64,000 nt of DNA, from positions 2,604,001 through 2,668,000 of the forward strand of contig CM038463.1 of NCBI GenBank assembly GCA_021464415.1, read 5' to 3'. Positions 10,664-20,814 of the stretch are shown in pieces (the first letter of the stretch is position 1; each line of letters opens with the position of its first letter). Made by a program: the position numbers and the translations under genes. Source of the DNA: Lonicera japonica (lineage: Eukaryota; Streptophyta; Magnoliopsida; Dipsacales; Caprifoliaceae). The notes beneath the pieces were generated by a model. That model worked only from the letters and a program-made list of their open reading frames with translations, did not search any database and was not told the origin of the DNA.

Positions 10664-11777
10664 AAGTGGCATTAAATTCGATCCGGTCATTTTAAATCAT
10701 CCGCATCCGATTCGATCTGATGTTAATTTTAGGTTTTGACATCTAATCTAATTCAATACACTTTACTAATCCAATCCAATTAAATGTCGCATTGGATCGG
10801 TTTCGATCCGATTCGATTAAAAGTTTAAAATAAGATATATTATATTCTTAAAATGTTCAATTCTAATGTAAAACAAGACGTAAACTAAATATTAAATAAA
10901 GTTCAAGTGTTCAACCAAATAGTTTCAAGTTAAAATGTATAATGTCTAACTAAAAATACATAATTAAACCAAGTGACGAACGATACATGATTAAACTAAA
11001 TATTAAATAACAAACTAAGATTAAATGATATCAAAGTGACCCCTTGTATATATTATATTATGCCACCAATAAGGGAGAGACATGTGACAACTCTAATAAT
11101 GGATTGGACTGAATCGGTTTCTAGGGCACATCAAACCGGAACCAATCCAATTTTTTTTGGTTTTCAAAATTTGCATCCGATCCAATCCAATCATCCATAA
11201 AATCCAGGAAAAATGGATTGGATTGGATCGGTTCCTCAATTTGGATTGGATTCTGAACACCCCTAGTAGGCAAGGGGTCCGACGCTTGTTAACTTGTGTA
11301 AAATACTACATTTTACTACTTAGGTCTCGTATTCTTCGTATGTATTCTTTTTTTTTTTTTGGAAAGCATCCTATGTATTCTTATGTAAAGTGAGAAGATA
11401 ATTTCAGTTATAAAATTGTGTTATATTTTTTATATTATTCTGTTGGTCTTTTATTATTTTAATAAAAAGTTATTTAACGTAAATGATAGGATTTCTATTG
11501 GCAACAAAATTACTTCGACTCTGAACTATTATAACATAATATATTAATTTTTTTAATTAATTATATTTGAATCGCACACTTACTGCATGAGCATAAAATT
11601 CTTCTAAAATTTAATAATTATATATATATATATTAAATATTTTTATAATATCATATAATTATAACATATGAGTAGGATTGTCCGAACATGTGTCATCCCT
11701 CTTACTAAATATATTTGTAACCCTATGAGGATGAACAATTTAATCTCATTGTCATAATTCAAAAATATATATTATTT
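10664..11777. other. Intergenic with decayed hAT-like repeats
   Basis: No gene is supported. Repeated gatccgat/ggattggat motifs (10670-10830 and 11100-11260) ending gaacacccctag near 11269 resemble the termini of an old hAT-like element, but a matching left end and target duplication were not found. The rest is AT-rich. Confidence 0.4.
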
Positions 11778-11799
11778 TTGAGGAGGGTGTTCGTCCACT

Positions 11800-12790
11800 G
11801 GTCAATATCACACCCATTACTTATGCAATATTTATCTTTGGCATTTAAAGTTTACCAATATTACCTTTTGACACTTATATTTTCGATGGTTCCATCCGGT
11901 CAACGAATATTGACCATTAAATCTATCGTACACCAATTTTTATCCCTACCCTCCAATACATTTTGTGTGACCCCCATTCCTTTTATATTAACGTCACCCC
12001 GTATTTCTCACAAATTATCATTTTTTCCCTCTTATTTTTTACAAGTCATTATCCCCCCCCCCCCCCAAAAAAAAAGAAAAATTCCCCAGAAAAATGAAAA
12101 TAAATATTTGAGGACTTGTAAAAATAATAACAAAAAATATCTTTTATCTTATTAAAATAAGATTTCTATAGAAATATAATGTCATATTATACAATCCTCT
12201 TCATTTTATTTTCTTCTCAATGAAATAAGGGTTAAGTGAATAGGAAATATATAATATCAGAGTTGCTTATTTTCGTTTCCTAAATAGTTTTTTGGGTAGC
12301 TTCGGAAGTTTTACGACGAAAAACATAAGAGTTTCTCAAGAAAATTACAATTCCGTAAATCTATTGTTATTTTGTGAAGCAACCAAAGCAGCAAAATAAT
12401 ATTGAAAAATGTGAAATAAAAAATAAACAAATATACAAAAATACAAAAATTAAATTTGCCATGATAATGACATCTAAAATTAAAAATATTTAATAGATAC
12501 AAATTGCAATAGAAATGAATATGCATATCTATGTGCATTTGATTTATTATTCTCATTACGAATTCTTATATTATTTGAGTAAACACTAGTGGAAAAAAAC
12601 ATAAAGAAGATCAAGAGAACAAGAGTTAGTTGGAGGATATATAAAGAATATCTACAATTTGGGGGTAATTGAGGCATTTGAAATGGGTTTAACGGCATCC
12701 AAAATGGGCGCCAAAGGGTGATATTTGTAAATTTTGGGTGCCAAAGAGAAATATCGCATAATTAATGAGGCCAAAGTCAAAATCTCCGGT
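11800..12790. mobile_element. Probable decayed MULE-like element
   Basis: Sequence near 11835-11895 (gcaatatttatctttggcat onward) is matched in inverted orientation near 12680-12760 (gccaaagagaaatatcgcat), with about 70 bp of diverged complementarity. It contains a C run (12053-12066) and no supportable gene. Its termini, with gccaaag/ctttggc words, resemble those of the neighbouring MULE at 12959. Edges are approximate. Confidence 0.4.
12053..12066. repeat. Homopolymer C tract
   Basis: Fourteen consecutive C followed by an A-rich run; length may be uncertain. Confidence 0.85.
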
Positions 12791-13368
12791 TTTATTGCTT
12801 ACAAATTAATATAGGATAATTTACTTCTAATGTCAAGGGCTATCATGTAAATAAATTGATTTTATAGTTGTTTTGTTGATAAAAGATAAAAAAGGAAAAA
12901 ATAATCTTTCTTTTGATTGATTTGTGGCATAAATTCTATAAGCTAGGATTATTTTTTTGGGGCATTTGTACTTTGGCATCCAAAGTTTATATCGAAACTG
13001 AGTTTGACACCCACAATTTTATTTTATTGTACTTTGGCACCCATTTCTAACAGTTCCGTCAAGTCAATAAGTTTGACTGTTAGGTCAATGTTTTAATGAG
13101 CCAAATTGTCTAAACTACCCCTAAATGCACACCAATAATTACAATTCCCCTCCTTTCACCTTTTCCATTGAAACCCTAATTAATTTCTCACTTTATTTTC
13201 CTTTTTAAAAAATTTCTTGCCACTAAAGAATAGAAAGCATCGTTGATACGCACACTGCCTCTTATAACTCATTTCATCCTGCGGTGTTCTGGAGTGAGAT
13301 ATCGGCGCCGGCGGTGAAAGCATCGTTGATACGCATGGTGAGATAAAGCGGAGTCTCATGGTAATTGT

Positions 13369-14657
13369 TAGGGGTGGATTTGGTACAATACCGTACCATA
13401 CCAAATGTACCATGTACCGTACCGAAAATTTGGTACGCCAAAATCTATTACCACTGCCGTACCAAAACTTTCGGTATACCAAGTTCGGTATACCAAAAAA
13501 ATTGGTATGGTATGGTACGGTACGATAGATTACCAAAAAGTGAAGCTTACTAATAAGAGGAAAAAAGAGTAGGCGTTTTTATTTTCTTTTGGTTACATAG
13601 GCTTTTTTACTTTCAATATTTTATTATGGAACATTGAAACCTATCAAAATAAAAAAAAAACAAGCAGAAAGCAAAGCACCGTAATCAACCATGAGCACAA
13701 AAGTGACAAAACATAGAAGACAAAAAAGTGAGCACAAATCAAGCCTTTATGAATAAACCTAGCCCGTCAAAATAAAGAAAAATAAGCAGAAAGCTAACAA
13801 AGCAACTATTAATTTCTACATTACTTAGCATAAACTTAACAAAGTAATAAACTAATAATAGCCAAAACAGTGGGCACAAAACAAGTCTTTGTGAATACCC
13901 ATTGTTCAATTCCAAGGCACAAAATAAGCCTATACAAAAACTTTAAAACATACCACAAAAAAATATAAAGGTTAAAGTTACATGCCAAACTCCGATTCAA
14001 AAAGTAAATAAAATATCCAATACTTGAACTAATTAACTTTTAGATAAAGAAACACGCGGAGGAGGCATTGAACTTGCGGAAGATTGAGATGTCACACCTA
14101 CATTAAAAATAGAAAACAAAAACAATAAAACATAATTACATATTAGTTGCATTTAGAGTAAGAATTGAATGTGAATATAAACTTAAATACTTAATAACAA
14201 AAATCACTACATAAATTAAAGCATATCTTACTTCATTCCACGTCTTCTTCCATTTCCTTATAAAATTGAAGCATCTCGTCCGTTGGTTCCTTTTGAGGCT
14301 TTGAGCGGGTGAGGAGTGACCGAGTGAATACCTAAAAGTAAAATGAATGAGGACTCACGCGTGTGGATCTGTGGAGCGTGTGGTATATTTGGTATTAAAA
14401 TTTATAACAAAACTTAATTGGTATTAATGGTACATTTGGTACGGTACGGTTTGGTATACCATGGCATGTACCGAAAATTTGGTATGGTACGGTATACCAT
14501 TAGTATCGATTTTTAATACCAATACCGTACCATACTATTTCGGTACGGTACAAATACCAATCGGTAGTATACCATTACCAAAATTCGGTACACTTTGGCA
14601 ATGGTACGGTATGGTACGGATTGGTATTGGTAATAATGGTACAAATATCCACCCCTA
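13369..14657. mobile_element. Non-autonomous hAT element nested in the MULE
   Basis: A 1289-bp element with inverted ends (left taggggtggatttggtac, right gtacaaatatccaccccta) and a perfect 8-bp target duplication gtaattgt (13361-13368 and 14658-14665), the hAT signature. Both subterminal zones (about 150 bp on the left, 220 bp on the right) are packed with ggtac/gtacc and ggtatacc words. The middle 800 bp is AT-rich with no recognisable transposase. Confidence 0.92.
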
Positions 14658-15186
14658 GTAATTGTTATCCCAGCAGTTGAGTAAGGCGGAGATTTAATTG
14701 GCGAGTTTTTCCAGAGAGAGAGTCGAACTCGGTGTGGATCTTGAAACCCATTAATTTGTTGATTGCGTGGGTTTTGGATCCAAATCTGAATTCATCGTTT
14801 CTTCTTTAAAAATTGGTCGGAAATTCGCCGTCGAATAACCTATAGTACAAACTCCAATGCAGTTGGCGGTGGGTTCGCGGGCGCCGAACCTGCGATCAGA
14901 GGTTTCTCCATTGTCATTAACTTCTGACAATTTGGATTTGTAATTATACCGAAAATGTAGGGATCATAGTAGTTATTCGTTTTTTGTTTTGATTTTTCAA
15001 GAACCCTCTACCATCTCCCTTAAACCCTTACATCTCTTACCGGGGTTTTTCCTAATCCGTCCCCTTTGCTCTCACGTCTATCTATCTCACATAACAAATA
15101 CACACACCCAAATTTTAAATAAAATCTGTAACCACACATAAAACAATATCAAAGATTGCTTTTTGGTTCTACCCAATATTGGATTA

Positions 15187-15405
15187 ATGGCGCACCTTCT
15201 TAGTAGGAGCATGACTTCTGCTTCTGTTGCTCCACTTCCTAATCCATAGCCCTTATCATTTAAGAATAATGGCAGTAATAAGATGTTGAATTTGAGAAGT
15301 GCAATTTTTCCACCTAATTGTCTAAGAAACAAATTATCTTACTCTAAGTTGAAGTGGAAGGCGAAAAGGAGAGATAGGAATATGACGGTGGTGGTTCAGT
15401 GTGAG
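15187..15405 (+). pseudogene. Captured gene fragment resembling a chloroplast transit peptide
   Basis: From an ATG at 15187 a reading frame runs to the right inverted repeat of the MULE, broken by one TAG at codon 21. The product starts MAHLLSRSMTSASVAPLPNP, is Ser/Asn/Arg/Lys-rich with no acidic residue for 60 codons, and ends RNMTVVVQCEI. That is the look of a transit peptide ending near a V-x-C cleavage site. The donor gene could not be named. The absence of the mature domain and the position inside a MULE suggest capture of a first exon. Confidence 0.5.
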
Positions 15406-15610
15406 ATTGTATTTAGGGGTAGTTTGGACAATTTGGCTCATTAAAACATTGATCTAACAGTCAAACTTGTCGACTTGACGAAACTGTTAAAAATGGGTGC
15501 CAAAGTACAATAAAATAAAATTGTGGGCGTCAAACTCAGTTTCGATATAAACTTTGGGTGCCAAAGTACAAATGCCCCATTTTTTTTTGTTCTATTATAA
15601 GCTAGGATTA

Positions 15611-16207
15611 CTAGCGCCATGAAAATGGATTAACAATAATAATAATAGGTAGAAAATCAATTGCTAGTGTGTGGTTACATTTTTTTCCCCTGAAAGCAGT
15701 GTGGTTGGTTACCACAAAATGTAAAAGTTCTATTAAAATTGAGTTGTATTGGAAACTCGTGACTAATAAAAGTAATAATGTATAATATTTACTCACTCGA
15801 CTTACGCATGATTTAAAGTGCAACAATTTTGTTAAAATTTTTTTAATACAAACGATACTTAGGTAAATTTGTAATTCGATTCGGAGGAAAGGGGGAGGGG
15901 AAATGAAACTTGCTGACATGATTTGTAAAGTTTCATCAAGTGAAAAGGAAACAAAGTTAATGAGGGTAAAATTTGTTAAATCCCAAGGACTTATCCAAAT
16001 TGATCATTGGGATGAGTTAAGTTATGTCTTGTGAATCTCTTATCAAACTTCAACTTTTATGGCTGCCAACTAGTACTTACATAATCTATATTATATAGTT
16101 AAGTGGCAAACGGGGAGATTTTTCATACAAATTTAGTGAGTATCCCGATGTATATGGTAAAAGATTACATGACACGATTGAACATTACATGTGAAATGAG
16201 CTCTAGG
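15611..16207. other. Spacer between two MULEs
   Basis: About 600 bp of AT-rich sequence with no supportable gene or repeat structure. It ends at the target duplication of the next MULE. Confidence 0.5.
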
Positions 16208-16217
16208 TATTCATCTC

Positions 16218-16379
16218 GAGTACATGACCCATTTGCACCCCCAACTATGTACGGTATTTCAATTTGCACCCCAAACTTCTATTTGTTTTAGTTTGCACCC
16301 TAAACTTCAAAATCCGATTTTAAATGCACATTTCGTCAACATTCCTTGATTTTTCTAACATAAACTGTAAAAGGAGGGG
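16218..16379 (+). repeat. Left terminal inverted repeat of the MULE
   Basis: 162 bp with three spaced motifs (tttgcacccccaac, tttgcaccccaaac, tttgcaccctaaac), complementary to 20642-20804. The spaced motif is a candidate transposase binding site. Confidence 0.9.
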
Positions 16380-17256
16380 CATAATGGTAATCCTAAATGG
16401 GACAAACAAACTAGTGAAATTTATATATTATTATGTCTCTCCTATTACGTCAAAGACATCCCGCACAAAGAAAGAAAATGGCAATCATCGATTAGGGCAA
16501 ATTAGGGTGAAATTAGGGCAGAATCGTGACCATGGACTGGGCATTAAGGCCATACACGGAGCGAAATGATGAACTTATTTCTTACAGTAAGTCATCTTTC
16601 CATTTTATGAACTTTAATATAATCAAATAGGATTTTTGTTTGCTTTGATAACGTTGTGGTTTTTGATGGGTTTGATAAAGTAGTGTTTCATTTTATGGGG
16701 TTTTGATGAAAATGAGTTTGTTTTACTTATTTTTTTTCTTATTTTGATGAAAGATGTTTATGCTCTATTTTGCTTCTTCACACATTAATGGCGACACATA
16801 CCACTTTGTTTGTATTGGTTGTTTATTTTTGTTTGATTTATTTTAGGTGATGATTATGAGTATTTTACCATTGTACTGAACTTTGAGCAACAAAGATTTT
16901 ATATTGATAATTGTGACCCTGATAAGCTTTTGTTTATAGAAATACATAACATTATGACAGAGTGTGGGATCACTAGTGCATGTAGGATAGCTTCATATAA
17001 GGAACCATTTGGAGGTAAAATGGTCTATTTTGAAAATGATTGGGATGTATTGGAGATGCGTAAATGGATTCCAGCATATAGGCTCATTAAAATATTTGTT
17101 GAGAGTGTTGATTGTTTGGTTAGTTCTAGTCATCCTGAACCTGAACCTGACCCTAAAATTGATAGTGAGATTAGTGCTGATAATTCTTGTTCTGATTCAC
17201 TGGTAGATGTTGATTACATTGTTAGTGATGATGATTTTGGTCAATTTCATCCTCAC

Positions 17257-17430
17257 CAAGCTGATTCTCACCAAACTGATCCTCAACCTAAGTTCCAAAC
17301 TCACCCACAGCCTAAACCTGACCAAACCCATCATCAACCTGAGTTCCAACCTCACCCACAACCCGAACCTGACCAAACCCATCCTTAACCTGAGTTTCAA
17401 CCTCACCCACAGCCTAGATACTATCCTGAA
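17257..17430 (+). repeat. Pro/His/Gln-rich coding tandem repeat in the transposase
   Basis: Imperfect units encoding the pattern H-P-Q-P-(K/E)-P-D-Q-T-H repeat about every 18-20 codons. The first transposase stop codon (17386-17388, TAA) lies inside it. It looks like an expandable, disordered linker. Confidence 0.7.
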
Positions 17431-18388
17431 CCTACCCCTAATAATGTGGATTCTAATGTTGGTGATTCTGATGATATGGTGTCTATACATTCTTCAGATG
17501 ATGATGATGATGGTACTCAATCAAAGGTTAAAAGGTTTCCTCTATTTGATAAGGAAAAGGACATGAAAAACCCATACTTTGAACTTAGAATGCTTTTTTA
17601 TTCTTTCAAAACTTTCAGAAGTGCAGTAAGAGAATATCCAATTTTGAACAACAAAGAGATGAGCTTTAAAAGAAATGATAAATGGAAGATTAGAGCCAAA
17701 TATAAAGAACCATGTACATGGATGATTTATGCTAACAGATATAAGAAAGAACAAACGATTTAAGTGAAAAATTTTCTGAGCAAGCATACTAATTGTAGGC
17801 CAGCATTTCATAATCCAAATGTTACTTCAAAGTGGTTATCTAAAAGATATGTCAAGCATGTGAGAACCAACCCTGAATGGCCTTTGCAATCCTTTAGGGA
17901 GACTGTCAAAAGGGATTTAACAGTTGGTATGAGCAAAACTCAAGTGTTTAAGGCTAAGAGGATGGCTCAAAAAGCCATAGAAGGCAGCCACAAAGGGCAA
18001 TATGCCCTGTTATAGAATTACTGTGAAGAAGTGAAGAGAGCAATGCCCAACTCCACAATGATTGTTTATATTGATGAGGCTAGTTGGTATGATGCAAATC
18101 CAAGATTTAAAAGGTTATATTGTTGTCTTGCACCATTGAAAAAAAGGGTTTAAAGAAGCTTGTAGACCTATAATTGGACTTGATGGTTGCTTCCTTAAAG
18201 GGCCATATCTAGGACAGTTGCTGTCTACAATTAGAATTGGTGCTAATAGTGGCATCTTTCCATTTGCCTATGCTTTGGTGGAGAAGGAATGCAAGAGTTC
18301 ATGGGTGTGGTTTTTACAGTTGGTATGTCAAGACATTGGGATCAATCATGAATGCACCAGCTATACCTTCATGTGTGATCAACAAAAT

Positions 18389-18510
18389 GTAATGAACTAT
18401 TGATTTATGTTTACTAATTTCACTATTTGACAGTTGCTTCCTTATTTTTACTACTGATTTATGTTTACTGATTACACTATTTTTGTTCTTCCATAAATAA
18501 TCATTAATAG
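18389..18510 (+). other. Intron in the MULE transposase catalytic core
   Basis: A 122-nt phase-0 intron splits the DQQN|GLVPA motif right after the second catalytic aspartate. The donor is AAT|GTAATG and the acceptor TTAATAG|GGA. Removing it restores the conserved motif. Confidence 0.75.
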
Positions 18511-19597
18511 GGATTAGTTCCAGCTATACAGCAAGTTGTACCCAACTATGAGCACAGGTTTTGTGTTAGACATCACCATAGCAATTTCAGAAAAGAATAT
18601 AGGGGAAAAGCTTTTAAAGATCAATTTTGGGAGTGTGCAAAGGCTAGTACAATTGAATGGTTTGAGGAATGTATGCATGAAATGTCCAAACTTGACACAA
18701 CAACACATGAATGGTTAGTAAAGCAGCTTTATCCAAAATTTTAGAGTATGTCACATTTCAGAACAACCCCCAAGTGTGACATACTCATTAATAACCATAG
18801 TGAAGTTTTTAATTCGTTTATACTAGAAGCAAGACAGAAACCCATCATTGCATTAATGAAGTGCATTAGCAATTTGTTAATGGTGAGGGTTATGAGGAAT
18901 AGGGAGAAGATGAAGAGAAAATCAGGCCTTATATGTCTTAGAATTCAGAAGAAGCTTGATGAACCAGTGAAATTTACAGTGGGTTTCATAGTTGAGCAAG
19001 CAGATGAGTTTGTGTTCCAAGTCAGTGGGCCAAATTTACAGCTCATAGTGGATTTGAGTGAAAAAAACATGTGTTTGTAAGGTGTGGCAGTTGAAAGGAA
19101 TGTCTTGTGTTCATGGTGTTGCTTCTATTTTGCATCAAGGTGGTATACCTTCAGATTATGTTGATAAATGGTATTCAAAAGATAACTATTTAAATGCATA
19201 TGAGAATAGTATCAAACCACTAAATTGGAGTGATTTGTGGCCTACAAGTGACAGAGCTACATTGCTACCACCTATAGTCATTACACAACCTGGTAGAAAG
19301 AAGAAGGCCAGAAATAAAGCACAGGATGAAAAAGAATAATTAACAACAAAGCTACGAAGAAAAGGGGTGGAAATGAGCTGCAGGGGAGGCACAACTGCCA
19401 GAAGGGGCAGGTCATCTGCTACGAGGGGAGGAGTTGCTACCAATGTAAGTAAATTTCCATTATAGACATATTTTCAAACTTTGTTAAGTTCCTTATATTT
19501 CCATTGTACTCTTGATATGCAGGTTCGTAGGAACAATGGGGAAGGACCTTCTACCCAAACTCAGAGTCAGCATAATTCAATGTCTTCGTGGCCTTGA

Positions 19598-20063
19598 ATA
19601 ACATATTATTTTCTTGCTTGCTTGAACTCTTTTTGTGTAGTTAATCAAATATAATATTAAACTCTTTTGGTGTAGTTGATCACATTTAGCCTTAGTATGC
19701 CTTAGTATAGCCTTTTTGTGTAGTTGGACTCTTTTTGTGCAGTTGATCACATCTAGCCTTAGTATGCTTAGGATAGCTTTTTTGTGCAGCTAGTTGGCCA
19801 AATGTGCCTTATTGTAACCTTTTGTGCAGTTCATACTTGGTCATTGCTTTGAATCTATTGAACTATTTTTGGTTATTGCTTGCTTGCTTTTTGTGCACTC
19901 TTTTTACTTATTTTTGCATTATTGTAATTAATACACATCAATCACAACACACAGTGGGCATACATAAAGCATCAAACCTCCATATTCATTGATTCAAAGA
20001 AGGGTTAAAGCATGAAACACATGAAACACACACATAAACAATGCAATCCACAGTGTTACATTT
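19598..20063. other. MULE spacer between the convergent genes
   Basis: No gene. It is made of loose repeats of the type ctttttgtgtagttgatcacat and agccttagtatgcctta (19620-19800), which serve as the shared 3' region of the two converging genes. Confidence 0.6.
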
Positions 20064-20434
20064 CTAATGCAGTGCAGCTACAGTGTTACATTTCTCCCCA
20101 CTCCCATTCTCGTGGCCACTCAGTAGTACAAAGATGATTACAACACATACAAATAGTGCAATCCACAGAAGTTTCTCCTTCATGTTTTCCTTTCTTTGTG
20201 CACGTCAGATCCAAATGACCAAGTCCTCCCAAATGAAAAACCCACAACCACCATACTGCAAAACACATAATTTATAGTAGGTGAAAATCATTATTTAGAT
20301 AGCTTGCATGTTATAAAATGAAGATGGATTACCTCCTCACGTGTGGCACATCTGAAATACCTTCGGCCTGGATTTTGTAAGCTCCATGAAGTCAAATATT
20401 TTGCATCATTGCCACAAAAGCAGGTTAGCTGCAT
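20064..20434 (-). pseudogene. GRF zinc-finger / transmembrane protein carried by the MULE
   Basis: Exon 1 (20434-20333, 34 codons) reads MQLTCFCGNDAKYLTSWSLQ then NPGRRYFRCATREE and ends at a GTAATC donor. Exon 2 (20255-20064) follows a TTTTGCAG acceptor in phase 0, continues YGGCGFFIWEDLVIWI, meets a TGA (20207-20205), then reads on through a Lys/Glu-rich stretch and a hydrophobic segment (LLWIALFVCVVIIFVLL) to a TAG. C-x-C-G ... N-P-G-R-R-Y-F-x-C ... C-G-F-F-x-W is the GRF zinc finger, and the finger plus C-terminal membrane helix matches the plant At4g04775-like family. GRF fingers bind nucleic acid; the role inside a MULE is unknown. A CGA-to-TGA change probably inactivated it. Confidence 0.8.
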
Positions 20435-20641
20435 TGTTCTTCTCAATGATAAAAGGTATTCTTCAATCTCTTACTCAATTGGTGTTTTTTTTCTATTCTA
20501 TTGAAATGGGGAAGGAAAATGGGAGAGATGGATATATACGTATATACATGTGTGTCAAATGGGGGGAAATGGAGGGAAAAGATGGGAGAAATGGAGGGAA
20601 ATAAGGAAAAGTGTCTCTTTTTACATTTTTACCCTTCCTAT

Positions 20642-20804
20642 CCCCCTCCTTTTACAGTTTCTGTTAGAAAAATCACGGAATGTTGACGGAATGTGCATTT
20701 AAAATCGAATTTTGAAGTTTAGGGTGCAAACTGGAACAAATGGAAGTTTGGGGTGCAAATTAAAATACTGTACATAGTTGGGGGTGCAAATGGGTCATTT
20801 ACTC
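20642..20804 (-). repeat. Right terminal inverted repeat of the MULE
   Basis: 163 bp complementary to 16218-16379 and ending at 20804 next to the 10-bp target copy. The upstream region of the GRF gene lies between this repeat and 20434, so the repeat may contain its promoter. Confidence 0.9.
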
Positions 20805-20814
20805 TATTCATCTC

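Larger units (their letters stand above)
12959..15578. mobile_element. Non-autonomous MULE with captured gene sequence (Pack-MULE-like)
   Basis: Inverted repeats of about 170 bp begin ggggcatttgtactttggca at 12959 and end at 15578; visible mismatches are few. The flanks share attttttt (12951-12958, 15579-15586) as a possible target copy, blurred by the T run. No transposase is present. The interior has GC-richer, host-gene-like sequence (13230-13360, 14660-14900, 15187-15405). A hAT element at 13369-14657 interrupts it; without that insertion the MULE is about 1.32 kb. MULEs that carry host gene pieces are called Pack-MULEs. Confidence 0.85.
12937..15610. repeat. 15-bp direct repeats bracketing the MULE
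   Basis: The 15-mer tataagctaggatta occurs at 12937-12951 and again at 15596-15610, on the two sides of the MULE at 12959-15578. It is separated from the element by a T run on the left and by a T run plus gttctat on the right. It is longer than a normal MULE target duplication. Confidence 0.8.
16532..19597 (+). pseudogene. MuDR-type MULE transposase, inactivated
   Basis: Reconstructed exons are 16532-16586 (MDWALRPYTERND...), 16847-18388, 18511-19444 and 19523-19597, all with GT-AG borders and matching phase. Domain order: N-terminal region with MVYFENDWDVLEM; a His/Pro/Gln repeat linker (codons from 17257 to 17430); a plant-MuDR DNA-binding region (PYFELRMLFYSFKTFRSAVR); the MULE catalytic core, with the first Asp in GLDGCFLKGPYLG and the second in MCDQQN|GLVPA; and a SWIM zinc finger (CVCKVWQLKGMSCVHG). 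Lesions: in-frame stops ending at 17388, 17763, 18015, 18744 and 19339, and frameshifts in A runs near 18140 and 19064. A transposase normally binds the inverted repeats and cuts the element out; this copy cannot. Confidence 0.92.
16218..20804. mobile_element. Complete two-gene MULE, inactivated
   Basis: A 4587-bp element. Its inverted repeats (16218-16379 and 20642-20804) are nearly identical, starting gagtacatgacccatttgca and ending with the complement tgcaaatgggtcatttactc. A perfect 10-bp target duplication, tattcatctc, flanks it (16208-16217 and 20805-20814). It holds a MuDR-type transposase pseudogene on the plus strand (16532-19597) and a convergent GRF zinc-finger pseudogene on the minus strand (20434-20064). 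The good match of the repeats and the intact duplication suggest moderate age despite the broken genes. Confidence 0.95.

Noticed and set aside
17197..17490. 97-codon minus-strand frame with regular Leu/Arg repeats
   Set aside because: Antisense of the Pro/His/Gln repeat in the MULE transposase.
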